From positions 1 through 64,000 of the forward strand of contig NZ_JANAVP010000037.1 of assembly GCF_024213665.1 (NCBI RefSeq): 64,000 bases of DNA, read 5' to 3'. Within the stretch, counting starts at the first letter, position 1. Each line of letters begins with the position of its first letter. Positions 33,753 to 43,282 of this stretch are shown piece after piece. This DNA comes from Streptomyces sp. A3M-1-3. Lineage in GTDB: Bacteria; Actinomycetota; Actinomycetes; Streptomycetales; Streptomycetaceae. A program made the translations under genes and the position numbers. The notes beneath the pieces are model-generated. The model was not told the DNA's origin. It searched no databases and was given only the letters and a program-made list of their open reading frames with translations.

Positions 33753-33990
33753 TGGCGGCTTCGCCATACCGGCCTGTGTGAAGAGCTCCTTGTTGTAGGA
33801 GAACAGCCGGAGGATGGGCCCGCCGTGGCGGCCGCCGGCAGGAAGTCGGCCTGGGCCGGGATGCTGAGCAGCTGGTCGGCGGGGTAGAGCTTGCCTTCGG
33901 CAGCGTAGTCGGCGTGAGAGCCCATCTGGGCGATGTCCGGCGCGTCGCCGCGCCGCACGATGGCAGCCACCTCTTCCCGGCATCGGCGGC
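33753..33990 (-). pseudogene. ABC sugar-transporter substrate-binding protein, internal fragment
   Basis: About 80 codons on the minus strand read EVAAIVRRGDAPDIAQMGSHADYAAEGKLYPADQLL in one frame and, after a shift near 33825, LFSYNKELFTQAGMAKPPRTWTEV in another. These are conserved segments of family 1 extracellular solute-binding proteins (the YNKxLF ... P.TW.E block). Both gene ends are missing. Its presence next to a GH42 remnant suggests a former beta-galactoside uptake locus. Confidence 0.68.
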
Positions 33991-34004
33991 ATGCCGACAA
34001 AAGA

Positions 34005-34583
34005 TCACTCCGGCGGGGAAGCCTCGGTGCGCTGGTAACGGAGGAGGACGACGCCGTTGCCGAAGGTCCGGGTCTCGGTCAGCCGGAGACTGATCTTGGC
34101 ATCCGATACCTGAAACAGGGGCTTGCCCTGCCCAATGAGGATCGGATGGATGTAGAGGCGGTACTCGTCGATCAGGTCGTGCCGCATGAAGGCCGCGGCG
34201 AGGTCGGCACCTCCGAGCGCCAGATCCCCACCCGGCTGCGCCTTGAGCGCCATGATTTCCTCGACGGTGACGTCCCGCACGACGGTGGTGTTCCAGTCGG
34301 CCCGCTCCAGAGTCCGGGAGAACACAATCTTGGGCATGTCCCGCCAGATACGGGCAAACTCCACCATCGGCCCGGTGCTTGAGGGATCGGCGTCGGCAGT
34401 TGGCCAGAACGCGGCCATGAGCTCGTAGGTGACCCGTCAGTTCAGGAAGGCGCCCATCGCCCTGAGCTGCTCGTTGAAGTGGCTGTGCAGCTCGTCATCG
34501 ACCATGTGCCAGTCGATCTGGCGGTCCGGTCCCTCGATGAAACCATCGAGGGAAACCGACATCATCAGGACGATCCTTCTCAT
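34005..34583 (-). pseudogene. Dihydrofolate reductase-like (RibD C-terminal domain) gene with an in-frame TGA
   Basis: The frame is continuous from ATG 34583 (MRRIVLMMSVSLDGFIEG) to the stop at 34005, apart from one TGA at 34437-34439, where family members read a Gly in the motif GRVTYE (here stop-RVTYELMAAFWPT). Later blocks are normal: KIVFSRTLERADWNTTV, LGGADLAAAFMRHDLIDEYRLYIHPILIG. Intact proteins are about 190 aa NADPH-dependent reductases of the YyaP type. A single substitution explains the break. The downstream 137 codons could still be translated from ATG 34418, but would lack the first strand of the fold. Confidence 0.85.
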
Positions 34584-34725
34584 CGCCGGCCTCACCGAGG
34601 TCCTCAGGAATCGGGCTTCCACCGGTCACAGACGATACGCCCCGCGCATCGCACTGACCCGAACGGCGCCGCCCGGCACGACACCGTTCATCCGCACGCA
34701 GTGCTTCGACGGCGGAGACCGCGGA

Positions 34726-35496
34726 TCAGTAGGGGCCGTTCACGTTGTCGATCGAGCCGTACCTGTGGGCGGCGTAGTTGCACGCGGCGGTGATGTTGGC
34801 GACCGGGTCATAGCTGTCCATCGAGGTACCGGGCACGTGATAGGCCTGGAATGTCGGATCGATGACCTGGAGGAGCCCCTTGGACGGCGTTCCGGCCACG
34901 GCGTTGGAGTCCCAGTTGTTGATGGCCAGCGGGTTGCCCGAGGACTCGCGCATGATGTTGCGGTGGATGCCGTCGTAGGTGCCGGGGATGCCGTGCTGGG
35001 CCATCACGTCCAGCGATTCCTTGATCCAGCCGTCGAGGTCGTTGGTGTAGGTGGCGGGCTTCGGGGCGGTGGCCTTGCTCTCGCCGGACTGCGCCTTGGC
35101 CTTGGTCGCGGCCTTCGCCTTGGTCGCGGCCTTCGCCTTGGCACCGATCGTCAGCTTGAGGCCGGGATGAATCAGCCTGGGGTCGTCACCGACGACTTTC
35201 CGGTTGTCCTTGTAGAGCTTCTTCCAGCCGCCGCTGCGGGGGTGCTCGTCTGCGATCTTGGAAAGGGAGTCACCCACGACCACGGAATAGGTCAGGGGCT
35301 TGGCCGTCGCGGCGGCCGGCGTAATGGCGACGGCTGCGACAGGAGCGACGGCCGGCGTCGCCGCCTTCTCCGCCGCGCCGGCGGCGGTTGCGCCGAACAC
35401 CGGGAGGGCGAGTACGGCGCCGCCCGTGCCGGCGGCCACGAAGCCGCGAGTGATCGGATTGGCCTTGGGCCGACGGTGCTTACCCTTTGCGGGCAT
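34726..35496 (-). CDS. Secreted LysM-domain lytic transglycosylase-like protein
   Basis: A 256-aa exported cell-wall enzyme. The N-terminus is basic (MPAKGKHRRPKAN), then a hydrophobic signal region to about residue 43. A LysM domain spans about 68-118 (TYSVVVGDSLSKIADEH ... LKLTIG). A Lys/Ala-rich linker follows, then an SLT domain (about 150-256) with catalytic Glu in IMRESSGNPLAINNWD and the GLLQVI motif. It would cleave glycan strands during growth or spore germination. The ATG lies nine bases after a c-di-AMP riboswitch, whose 3' strand contains the GGAGAGG ribosome site. This is the classic arrangement for Streptomyces rpf/SLT genes. Confidence 0.93.
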   Translation of the reverse strand: MPAKGKHRRPKANPITRGFVAAGTGGAVLALPVFGATAAGAAEKAATPAVAPVAAVAITPAAATAKPLTYSVVVGDSLSKIADEHPRSGGWKKLYKDNRKVVGDDPRLIHPGLKLTIGAKAKAATKAKAATKAKAQSGESKATAPKPATYTNDLDGWIKESLDVMAQHGIPGTYDGIHRNIMRESSGNPLAINNWDSNAVAGTPSKGLLQVIDPTFQAYHVPGTSMDSYDPVANITAACNYAAHRYGSIDNVNGPY

Positions 35497-35504
35497 GACG
35501 AATT

Positions 35505-35690
35505 CCTCTCCGTCGCCTGCGAGGTGAGCTGTCGGGTTCGGACTGGAGATGCCCGGCCGCAGCGTGACTGCGACTTAACCCCGAGCCGTTCCGGAATTCC
35601 GGATCGGCGGCTTACCTGGGTCCCCCGCTCCTGCCGTACGTGAGTGGTGGGTGCGGATTCCGGACGGTGGCAGGATTCGGCGGTCCACCC
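35505..35690 (-). promoter_or_regulatory. c-di-AMP riboswitch (ydaO-yuaA type)
   Basis: Read on the minus strand, the leader contains the landmark blocks of this riboswitch in order: CCGCCGAATCCTGCC, then GGCAGGAGCGGGGGACCC, then GGGGTTAAGTCGCAG, then CGGCCGGGCATCTCC, then CCGAACCCGACAGCT, CACCTCGCAGGCG and GGAGAGG. Two bound c-di-AMP molecules switch such RNAs off. Because the ribosome site is part of the last block, either premature termination or SD masking could operate. It precedes the LysM-transglycosylase gene, the usual target in Streptomyces. Exact ends are approximate. Confidence 0.9.
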
Positions 35691-36079
35691 GGATTGCGGT
35701 GACCGTAAGCGAAATCGACCGGGCAGAACAAGCCTTGAATTCCTCATCGCAATCCGTGCGGCCGATCCGGCCGTGAGAATTCCCCTCACCCACCGCGGAT
35801 CGGAAGCTCAACTTTCTTTCTCCAGAGGGGATCTGGGCTCGGCGCCATTACTGCGCAGCGTTGCAGATGTGAGCCGTATCACGGGCGGCACAGAACAGCG
35901 GCCCGGTGGCGCCGGACCAGAAGGCAATAAGTCGCCCACGAAGCCTCGATAAAGACATCAGGCACCATAGAGGCAATTCGGTCATACCGGAGCCTTCTGG
36001 CCGTAAATCTCACCGCGCGAACGTTGCATCCCGGAAGCCGGGCTGATCAGGACGCAGCCACGCCCCTACCTTCACGCGC
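35691..36079. other. Promoter region upstream of the riboswitch; no gene seen
   Basis: About 390 bases, more AT-rich than the surroundings (for example CAACTTTCTTTCTCC), with no credible frame. The promoter of the transglycosylase gene should lie here, on the minus strand; no convincing -35/-10 pair was identified. Confidence 0.4.
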
Positions 36080-36632
36080 ATGAGGTCGGCTGCGTATCCG
36101 CCCAAGCCCGTCCCCGGCGACCGCATGGCGGTCACCTCAAGAGCGTGCCGACGACGTCCACGCCGCGTTCGCCGATCCGACGGTCAAGGCGGTGACGACC
36201 AGATCACCGTGCTGCCGCTGCTGGACCGGGAGTTGATCCGCGCCGCCCCCAAGCCATTCCTCGGCTCCAGCGACAACACCAACCTGCTGCTCCCGACCCT
36301 GCCGCGTACGAGGGCAGCGTCCTGTTCCTGGAGACCTCCGAGGAAATGCCCGGCGGACAGGACGTATTCCGCATCCTGCGCAACATGGGTGACCGCGGCC
36401 TGTTGGCCCGATTCCCTGCGCTACTGATGGGCCGCGCCAAGGCCTGGTCCTTCCAGCAGCCGAACGAGGCCGAGGACAAGCGGCGTTACGGCGATGAGCA
36501 GCGCGATGCGGTGCTGCGCGCGCGCCGGCCGCGTACGCCCCGGACACCATGGCGGTCTTTGATGTGGACTTCGGACACACCGATCCGCAGGTGGTGATCC
36601 CGTACGGCGGTGTGGTGCGAGTGGACGGCCCG
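36080..36632 (+). pseudogene. S66 LD-carboxypeptidase (MccF/LdcA-like) with internal deletion and frameshifts
   Basis: An N-terminal piece (YPPKPVPGDRMAVTS, from ATG 36080) is followed, after a deletion, by DDVHAAFADPTVKAV, then GGDDQITVLPLLDRELIR, then, in other frames, YEGSVLFLETSEEMPGGQDVF, NMGDRGLLARFPALLMGRAKAW and MAVFDVDFGHTDPQVVIPYGG. Together these cover the S66 family (about 340 aa; a Ser-Glu-His peptidase that trims murein tetrapeptides or inactivates microcin C). The region holding the nucleophile Ser is deleted. Its 3' end meets the convergent reductase remnant near 36632. Confidence 0.78.
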
Positions 36633-37507
36633 GCGGGTGTCCTCCGCGATCAGGTCGGCGTTGATCGCCGCTGCCGCCCGTACACCCGCGCCGGCAGCGC
36701 CGATGACCTGCTCGGTCAGGTTGGCGACATTGCCGGCCACCCACACGCCCGGTACCTGCGTCGCCCCGGTCGCGTCGGCGGCGATGCAGCTGCCGACCAC
36801 GTGTCCGCCCCACTCCTGCTCAGTCGTCTCAGGGCCCAGTTTGGTGAGCAGGCCGGCGCGGGCGGTGAAGCGCGGGGCAACCACCAGCGCCTGACAGGGA
36901 ATCACCCGGCCGTCGGCCAGGGTCACTCCGGTGAGCCGGTCGCCCCGCCGCCCGGAGATCCGTCACTTGCCCGTCCACCACCACGATGTCGCAGGCTGCG
37001 AGTTGCTCGTACTCGTCGTCGCTCGGCTCGGGTGCGGTGTGGGGAAGAGGGTCACGGTCTTGGTCCACTGTCGCCACAGCAGGGCCTGATGGACCGTCGG
37101 CGGGCCGGTGGCCAGGATGCCGATGGCCTGGTCTCGGACCTCCCAGCCGTGGCAGTACGGGCAGTGCAGCACTCCGCGTCCCCAGCGTTCCGCCACGCCG
37201 GGTACGTCGGGCAGCTCGTCGACCAGGCCGGTGGTCACCAGCAGTCGGTCTGCCGCGACTACGGACCCGTCGTCGAGGATGACGCGGAAGCCGCCCGTGT
37301 CCGTGCGCTCGGCGGCCACGACGCTGCCCTTGACGATCTCGGCGCCGTAGCCGGTCGCCTCCGCTCGACCGTCGGCCAGCAGCTCCGACGGTGGTGAGTC
37401 CTCGCGCTCAGTCCGGCGGGTCCGCCACCGACCACCACGACGTCGTCACGGCGCTCCTCGCCTGCGGGCAGGAAGGTCATCACGGTCTCTTCTGTTGGCA
37501 CAGCCAT
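36633..37507 (-). pseudogene. Thioredoxin-reductase-like FAD/NAD(P) oxidoreductase, multiply broken
   Basis: From ATG 37507 the N-terminus has the FAD motif VVVVGGGPAGLSA; a deletion near 37400 then joins to LLADGRAEATGYGAEIVKGSV, VTTGLVDELPDVPGV, RGVLHCPYCHGWEVRDQ (redox-type CxxC) and QALLWRQW. Further shifts near 37000 lead into ADGRVIPCQALVV and WVAGNVANLTEQVIGAAGAGV, the C-terminal FAD motif. Intact relatives are about 320 aa and usually face an XRE-cupin regulator, a remnant of which lies at 37587. Not functional as read. Confidence 0.8.
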
Positions 37508-37586
37508 AGCTACCTCCGTTTCACGGACAGTGCGCCGACACCGCACCAATTGACCAATGTTCTTGCCGAAGCGGCAAATAGAGGCA

Positions 37587-37640
37587 TGGCAGACGACGAC
37601 CTCTCGCACGTGCTGACCGCCGTGGGCCCGCGCGCTGCTG
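37587..37640 (+). pseudogene. Possible N-terminal remnant of an XRE-cupin regulator
   Basis: MADDDLSHVLTAVGPR matches the opening of Streptomyces XRE-cupin repressors, which stand divergently next to thioredoxin-reductase-like genes, as here. The sequence after it does not continue the HTH, so only about 16 codons remain. The call rests on a short match and on context. Confidence 0.35.
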
Positions 37641-37719
37641 CTGGCGAACGGCTCCACCTACGCGCCCGCCCCGCCCGGCACGGGGGAGACTTCGCCACCG
37701 AACGGCGTCGTGCCCTGCG

Positions 37720-38595
37720 CTATCGCCTTCCGAGCAGCTCCATGTCGGCCTCATCGAGGACAAGGCGTGCCGCCGCCATGTTCTCCTCGAGGTGAGGGAG
37801 CGAGCTGGTGCCGGGGATCTGCACGATCGAGGGCGAGCGCGCCAGTCCCCAGGCGATGGCTGCTTGGAACGCTGTCGCACCGTGCCGCTCCCCGACTTTC
37901 TGCAGGTTCTCGCCGGCGAGTGAGGTGTGACCGCCGCCGAGGGCAAAGAACGGCATAAAGGCGATGCCTGCGTCCGCGCATTCGTCGACCAGCGCGGCGT
38001 CCGCCTGATCGAGCACGCCGAACCGGTTCTGCACTGCCGCGACCGGCGCGATGGAGCGGGCCTCGGCGAGTTGCTCGCGCGTCACGTTGCTCACCCCCAG
38101 CTGCCGGATCAGGCCTTCGTCGCGCAGCTCGGCAAGTACGTGGAAGCGGTCGCCGATGGGGTCACTGGCCGCTGCCCCGAGGCGGCCCACCCGCAGATAC
38201 ACGAGGTCCAGGACATCGACGCCGAGTTCGCGCAGATTCTGCTCCACCGCAGGGCGCAGCTGTTCGGGGCCGGCCTCGCCGTACATCTCCCCGGTCGCGG
38301 TGCGAAGCGGGCCGACCTTGGTGGCGATCGTGACGTCCACCGGATGGGGGTGGAGGGCGTTGCGCAGGATGTCGTTGGCGCGGCTGGTGCCGCAGAAGTA
38401 GAAGGCGGCGGTGTCTATGTGACGCGCGCCGAGCTCAACGGCACGGCGCGCGACGGCCACCGCCGTCGCATGGTCGACTGCGGGTCCGTTCCAACGGCCC
38501 GGCAGTTGCATGGCACCGAAGCCCAGACGCGGGACGGTGACCGTGCCTCCGAGCTCGAAGGTGTTCCCTGGGGAATTGATCGGTGTCGGCGTCAT
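37720..38595 (-). CDS. Aldo/keto reductase
   Basis: A 291-aa NADPH-dependent oxidoreductase, starting at ATG 38595. The barrel motifs are in place: LGFGAMQLPGRW, HIDTAAFYFCG (catalytic Asp and Tyr), VTIATKVG (catalytic Lys), VYLRVGRLG where most family members have LxxxHxP, and QIPGTSSLPHLEENMAA for the phosphate of NADPH. The catalytic His of the usual tetrad appears replaced (YLRVGR), a feature also found in some bacterial AKR groups. It reduces small aldehydes or ketones; the substrate is unknown. It is a single gene, 69 bases from the amidotransferase gene and on the same strand. Confidence 0.9.
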   Translation of the reverse strand: MTPTPINSPGNTFELGGTVTVPRLGFGAMQLPGRWNGPAVDHATAVAVARRAVELGARHIDTAAFYFCGTSRANDILRNALHPHPVDVTIATKVGPLRTATGEMYGEAGPEQLRPAVEQNLRELGVDVLDLVYLRVGRLGAAASDPIGDRFHVLAELRDEGLIRQLGVSNVTREQLAEARSIAPVAAVQNRFGVLDQADAALVDECADAGIAFMPFFALGGGHTSLAGENLQKVGERHGATAFQAAIAWGLARSPSIVQIPGTSSLPHLEENMAAARLVLDEADMELLGRR

Positions 38596-38664
38596 AGCAG
38601 CAGCATGCTCATCAACGCGGCAGATCACAAGATCGCGAACCGCTTCGACGACGCGGATCCGGGA

Positions 38665-39498
38665 CTACGCGGGCTCCGGGGCGAAGGGCAGCAGTTCGTC
38701 CGCGCCGGGCTGGACGAGTCCGTAACTGCCCTCCGGGAGTTCGTTCCAGACGCCTGGCAGGTCCCCCAGCGGCTCGGACACCACAAGGCGGGTCTCGTCG
38801 GACACATCTCGCAGGAACGCTATGTCGGGGTGCAGCGCCCGTAGCGTATCCGCTCGGCTGCTGTAGAACAGCGACCGCGAGGTGCGCCGGCTCGAGTAGC
38901 GGAAGGCCCAGAGGCGTTCGCTGTCGGTCACCGCGATCGTCATCTGGAGCGGGAACTCCACGCCGTGCTCCCGCCCGAGCCGCTCCACCAGGCCGGCCAT
39001 CTGTGCCACGGCGCTCGGCGCGTCCTGGTCCAGTCCGAACGTGATCGCCAGGTAGAACATCACCTCGGAGTCCGTCGATCCCTCGATGGAGGAGAACAAC
39101 GCCGGGTCGATGGCCAGGCAGAGATCCCGCCGGAGCCGGTGAAAGTCGGTGATCGCACCGTTGTGCATCCACATCCAGCGGCCGTGGCGGAAGGGGTGGC
39201 AATTGGTCTGCTGCACCGCCGTACCGGTCGACGCACGGACGTGGGCGAAGAACAGTCGCGAGCGGACATGGTTCGAGATCTCTTGCAGATTGCGGTTGTT
39301 CCACGCAGGTCCGATGTCCCGGACGATCGCCGGAGTGTCACCGTCGGGTCCGTACCAACCGATGCCGAAACCATCGCCGTTGGTCGTCTCGACCCCCAGC
39401 CGCGAATGCAGGCTCTGGTCGATCAGGGAGTGCGCCGGTTTGTACAGGATGTCGTCGAGCAGAACAGGCGTTCCGGAATAGGCGAGCCATCGGCACAT
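38665..39498 (-). CDS. Class II glutamine amidotransferase (EgtC/YafJ-like)
   Basis: A 277-aa Ntn-hydrolase. MCRWLAYSG sets the start at ATG 39498: after Met removal the N-terminal Cys is the nucleophile. Also seen are NGDGFGIGWYG, the Arg of HVRAST, HPFRHGRWMWMHNG (the oxyanion-side Asn-Gly) and SSIEGSTDSEVMFYL. Such proteins release gamma-glutamyl groups or ammonia; EgtC, its close relative, removes Glu from hercynyl-gamma-glutamylcysteine sulfoxide. It stands head-to-head with a glutamate-cysteine ligase gene, which suggests a joint gamma-glutamyl pathway. No egtB, egtD or egtE is present. Confidence 0.92.
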   Translation of the reverse strand: MCRWLAYSGTPVLLDDILYKPAHSLIDQSLHSRLGVETTNGDGFGIGWYGPDGDTPAIVRDIGPAWNNRNLQEISNHVRSRLFFAHVRASTGTAVQQTNCHPFRHGRWMWMHNGAITDFHRLRRDLCLAIDPALFSSIEGSTDSEVMFYLAITFGLDQDAPSAVAQMAGLVERLGREHGVEFPLQMTIAVTDSERLWAFRYSSRRTSRSLFYSSRADTLRALHPDIAFLRDVSDETRLVVSEPLGDLPGVWNELPEGSYGLVQPGADELLPFAPEPA

Positions 39499-39553
39499 GG
39501 GCACAATCCTTTCCGCCAGGCGGCCCAGCGGCCGTGTCATCCCGGACGAAACC

Positions 39554-39568
39554 GGACGAGAATCGTCC
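39554..39568. promoter_or_regulatory. Small palindrome in the amidotransferase/ligase divergent region
   Basis: GGACGA-GAA-TCGTCC is perfectly symmetric and lies 56 bases from one start and 118 from the other. A shared operator is possible; promoters were not recognised. Confidence 0.3.
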
Positions 39569-39685
39569 CGCTACACAACAGAGAGTAGCCCAGGCGGTCC
39601 CGTCGTGCCCTTCTCACTGGTCCGGTCGGCCGTGGAGTGGGACGCTGGAGGAGGGTGCGTCTGCCGAGGAGACTCGGGAGGGCCG

Positions 39686-41164
<1,479 letters not shown>

Positions 41165-41175
41165 TCCCCACGTGT

Positions 41176-41883
41176 TCAGGCGCGCCTGACGGAGTCGAGG
41201 TGGGCGAACACCACAACGTTGGCCGTGTAGTCCTGGGCCTTCCTGTCGTATTCGCCACCGCAGGTGATCAGGCGCAGCTCCGGAGATGGGGTGTCGGCGT
41301 AGACCCGCTCGTTGGGGAAGCGCGCTTTGCTGAAGGTTTCGACGGAGTCCACCTTGAACGTGGCGACGGTGCCGTCCTCGCGGGCGATGTCGACCTTGCT
41401 CCCGGGCTTGAGCCAGCTGAGCTGCAGAAAGACGGCCGGGCCGGTCTTGGTGTCGACGTGGCCCGCGACGATCGATGCGCCGCGCTCGCCGGGTGTCACA
41501 CCGCCCTGGAACCAGCCGACCAGGTTTTTGTCGTTCGGGGGTGGTGCGTTGAGCTGTCCGGACGCGCCGATGGACAACGGGATGAAGGGCGCATCGACGG
41601 CGATGTCCGTGATCGACAGCCGCTTCGGGGCGGAACGGGGCAGCGCCGGCCCCGCGGGAGTGGAGGCGGTGGCACTCGGTGTCGCTGGGGCTGAGGCTGG
41701 GGCTGGGGCCGCGGCCGCGGGGCGGACCTGCGACTGGCCTTCCGCGAAGGTGCCGGAGGAGTTGAAGATGAGGAGGAGACCCAGCCCGAACACCACAAAG
41801 GGCCAGAGCATGGTGCGGTTGGCGGGACTGGAGGCGGGGGCGGGACTGGGCGGGTTCGGACCGGGCGGAGGCTGAGCGGTCAT
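41176..41883 (-). CDS. Class F sortase
   Basis: A 235-aa membrane-anchored transpeptidase. A Pro-rich cytoplasmic tail (residues 1-22) precedes one TM helix (about 25-42). An Ala/Pro linker leads to the sortase barrel (about 85-235). The catalytic residues are His142 (AGHVDT), Cys208 (RLITCGG) and an Arg (about 214, EYDRKAQDY), the triad that cleaves a sorting motif and transfers the protein to peptidoglycan. Class F enzymes dominate in actinobacteria. It is followed, 130 bases upstream on the same strand, by the repeat-rich surface protein gene, its most likely substrate. It is convergent with the ligase gene. Confidence 0.93.
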   Translation of the reverse strand: MTAQPPPGPNPPSPAPASSPANRTMLWPFVVFGLGLLLIFNSSGTFAEGQSQVRPAAAAPAPASAPATPSATASTPAGPALPRSAPKRLSITDIAVDAPFIPLSIGASGQLNAPPPNDKNLVGWFQGGVTPGERGASIVAGHVDTKTGPAVFLQLSWLKPGSKVDIAREDGTVATFKVDSVETFSKARFPNERVYADTPSPELRLITCGGEYDRKAQDYTANVVVFAHLDSVRRA

Positions 41884-42013
41884 ACAAGCGTGCCTTTCAC
41901 GTACGGGGGCCTTGCCGGGCGTACGGTGCGGTGCGGAAAAGCAATCGCCGCGGCCACCGCCCGTGACGGGCGGCGGCCGCGACAGCGCAGCGACGTGCTA
42001 GTGGTCGGGCCCC

Positions 42014-43009
42014 TTAGGCCGCCGCACCACCCGTCACGTTGCGGCGGCGCAGCTTGTACGCCGCGGCGCCGAGACCACCGATCATCAGCACCGAGCCGGC
42101 AGCCAGGCTGCCGCCGGACAGGGCCATGGCACCGCCACCGGTGTGGACACCGCCGTACGGCTTGTCGTGCTTCCCGTACCCGTGGTCGTCCTTCCCGTAC
42201 CCGTGGTCGTCGCCCTTCTCGCCCTTGTCGTGGCCGTAGCCGCTGGAGTTGCCACCCTCCTGGTCCCAGCTGCCGGCCAGCGTCATGGACATGGCACCGC
42301 CGCCAGTGTGGACACCGCCGTTCGGCTTCTCGTGCTTGCCGTCCTTGTCGTGGTCGTCCTTCTTGTAGTCGTGGTCGTCCTTCTTGTAGTCGTGGTCGTC
42401 CTTCTTCGACTCGTCGTAGTCGTCCTTCTTCGACTCGTCGTGGTCATCCTTCTTCGACTCGTCGTGGTCATCCTTCTTCGACTCGTCGTGGTCATCCTTC
42501 TTCGACTCGTCGTGGTCGTCCTTCTTCGACTCGTCGTGGTCGTCCTTCTTCGACTCGTCGTGGTCGTCCGCGGCTACGAGGTGGGCCAGGGCGCCACCAC
42601 CGGTGTGGACGCCACCGTTCGGCTTCTCGTGCTTGCCGTCCTTGTCGTGGTCATCCTTCTTGTAGTCGTGGTCGTCCTTCTTGTAGTCGTGGTCGTCCTT
42701 CTTGTAGTCGTGGTCGTCCTTCTTGGACTCGTCGTAGTCGTCCTTCTTGGACTCGTCGTAGTCGTCCTTCTTGGACTCGTCGTAGTCGTCCTTCTTCGAC
42801 TCGTCGTGGTCATCCTTCTTCGACTCGTCGTGGTCATCCTTCTTCGACTCGTCGTGGTCATCCTTCTTCGACTCGTCGTGGTCATCGCTGCTGGAGGAAG
42901 AGCTGTCGTATTCCCGGCCCTCGGCGATGATGGCACTCGCTACGGGAGCGGAGATCGCGAGGACAGCCGTGATGGTGGCTGAGGCGAGCAGGGTGCGGGC
43001 AGAGCGCAT
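42014..43009 (-). CDS. Surface protein with KKDDHDES tandem repeats and GGVHTGGG motifs (putative sortase substrate)
   Basis: A 331-aa exported protein. The ATG at 43009 has AAAGGA nine bases upstream. Residues 1-26 are a signal peptide. Block 1 (42-118) is four DDHDESKK, three DDYDESKK and three DDHDYKK units; block 2 (148-217) is six, one and two. Each block ends in DDHDKDGKHEKPNGGVHTGGGA. A third, Gly/Tyr/His-rich stretch ends in KPYGGVHTGGGA (284-294), followed by a hydrophobic segment (about 296-318) and an LRRR tail, the layout of a wall-sorting signal but without LPxTG. The neighbouring class F sortase may recognise VHTGG. The Asp/His/Lys repeats could bind metal ions. Function unknown. 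Confidence 0.85.
   Translation of the reverse strand: MRSARTLLASATITAVLAISAPVASAIIAEGREYDSSSSSSDDHDESKKDDHDESKKDDHDESKKDDHDESKKDDYDESKKDDYDESKKDDYDESKKDDHDYKKDDHDYKKDDHDYKKDDHDKDGKHEKPNGGVHTGGGALAHLVAADDHDESKKDDHDESKKDDHDESKKDDHDESKKDDHDESKKDDHDESKKDDYDESKKDDHDYKKDDHDYKKDDHDKDGKHEKPNGGVHTGGGAMSMTLAGSWDQEGGNSSGYGHDKGEKGDDHGYGKDDHGYGKHDKPYGGVHTGGGAMALSGGSLAAGSVLMIGGLGAAAYKLRRRNVTGGAAA
42359..42568 (-). repeat. Tandem repeat array, block 2 of the DHDESKK protein
   Basis: Seven 24-base units followed by two 21-base units encode DDHDESKK, DDYDESKK and DDHDYKK. Several units are almost identical at DNA level, differing mainly in a GTGGTC(A/G)TC codon, so slippage or unequal crossing-over can change copy number. 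Confidence 0.85.
42656..42886 (-). repeat. Tandem repeat array, block 1 of the DHDESKK protein
   Basis: Seven 24-base units and three 21-base units. Both blocks share the same unit order (DHDES, DYDES, DHDYK, then the KPNGGVHTGGGA cap), showing that the whole block was duplicated after the small units had expanded. Confidence 0.85.
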
Positions 43010-43136
43010 GGGGCACATTCCTTTCGCCGCCACCGCGAGGGCTGACACTTCGTCGGCTCATCGGATCGCAATAGCGACATGATCCACCGTCAGCTGAATT
43101 GCGAGTTCGCGCCAGCTGAGAGCACCGCAACCATGG

Positions 43137-43157
43137 GCTCTTCGAGTGGCGAAGAGC
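43137..43157. repeat. Hairpin GCTCTTCG-AGTGG-CGAAGAGC
   Basis: An 8-bp perfect stem with a 5-base loop in the 273-base gap between the repeat protein gene (start 43009) and the end of the phosphatase gene (43283). It could be the terminator of the minus-strand phosphatase gene or a control site of the repeat protein gene. Confidence 0.4.
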
Positions 43158-43282
43158 GGATAATCACCCATTGGACTGCACGCCACGCCGAAGCGATGTT
43201 TTGGGTCCTCAGCGGCCGCCTGTGTCCGCATTCGCGCCCGGGGCCGCTCGGCGTTCGGCGGCTACGGCCTGAACACCGCCGG

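Noticed and set aside
42359..42886. CRISPR array
   Set aside because: The regular spacing comes from in-frame 21/24-base coding repeats without unique spacers.
42143..42982. Plus-strand frame rich in Val/Leu over the repeat protein gene
   Set aside because: It is the complement of the DHDESKK repeats, giving an artificial hydrophobic repeat with no start signals.
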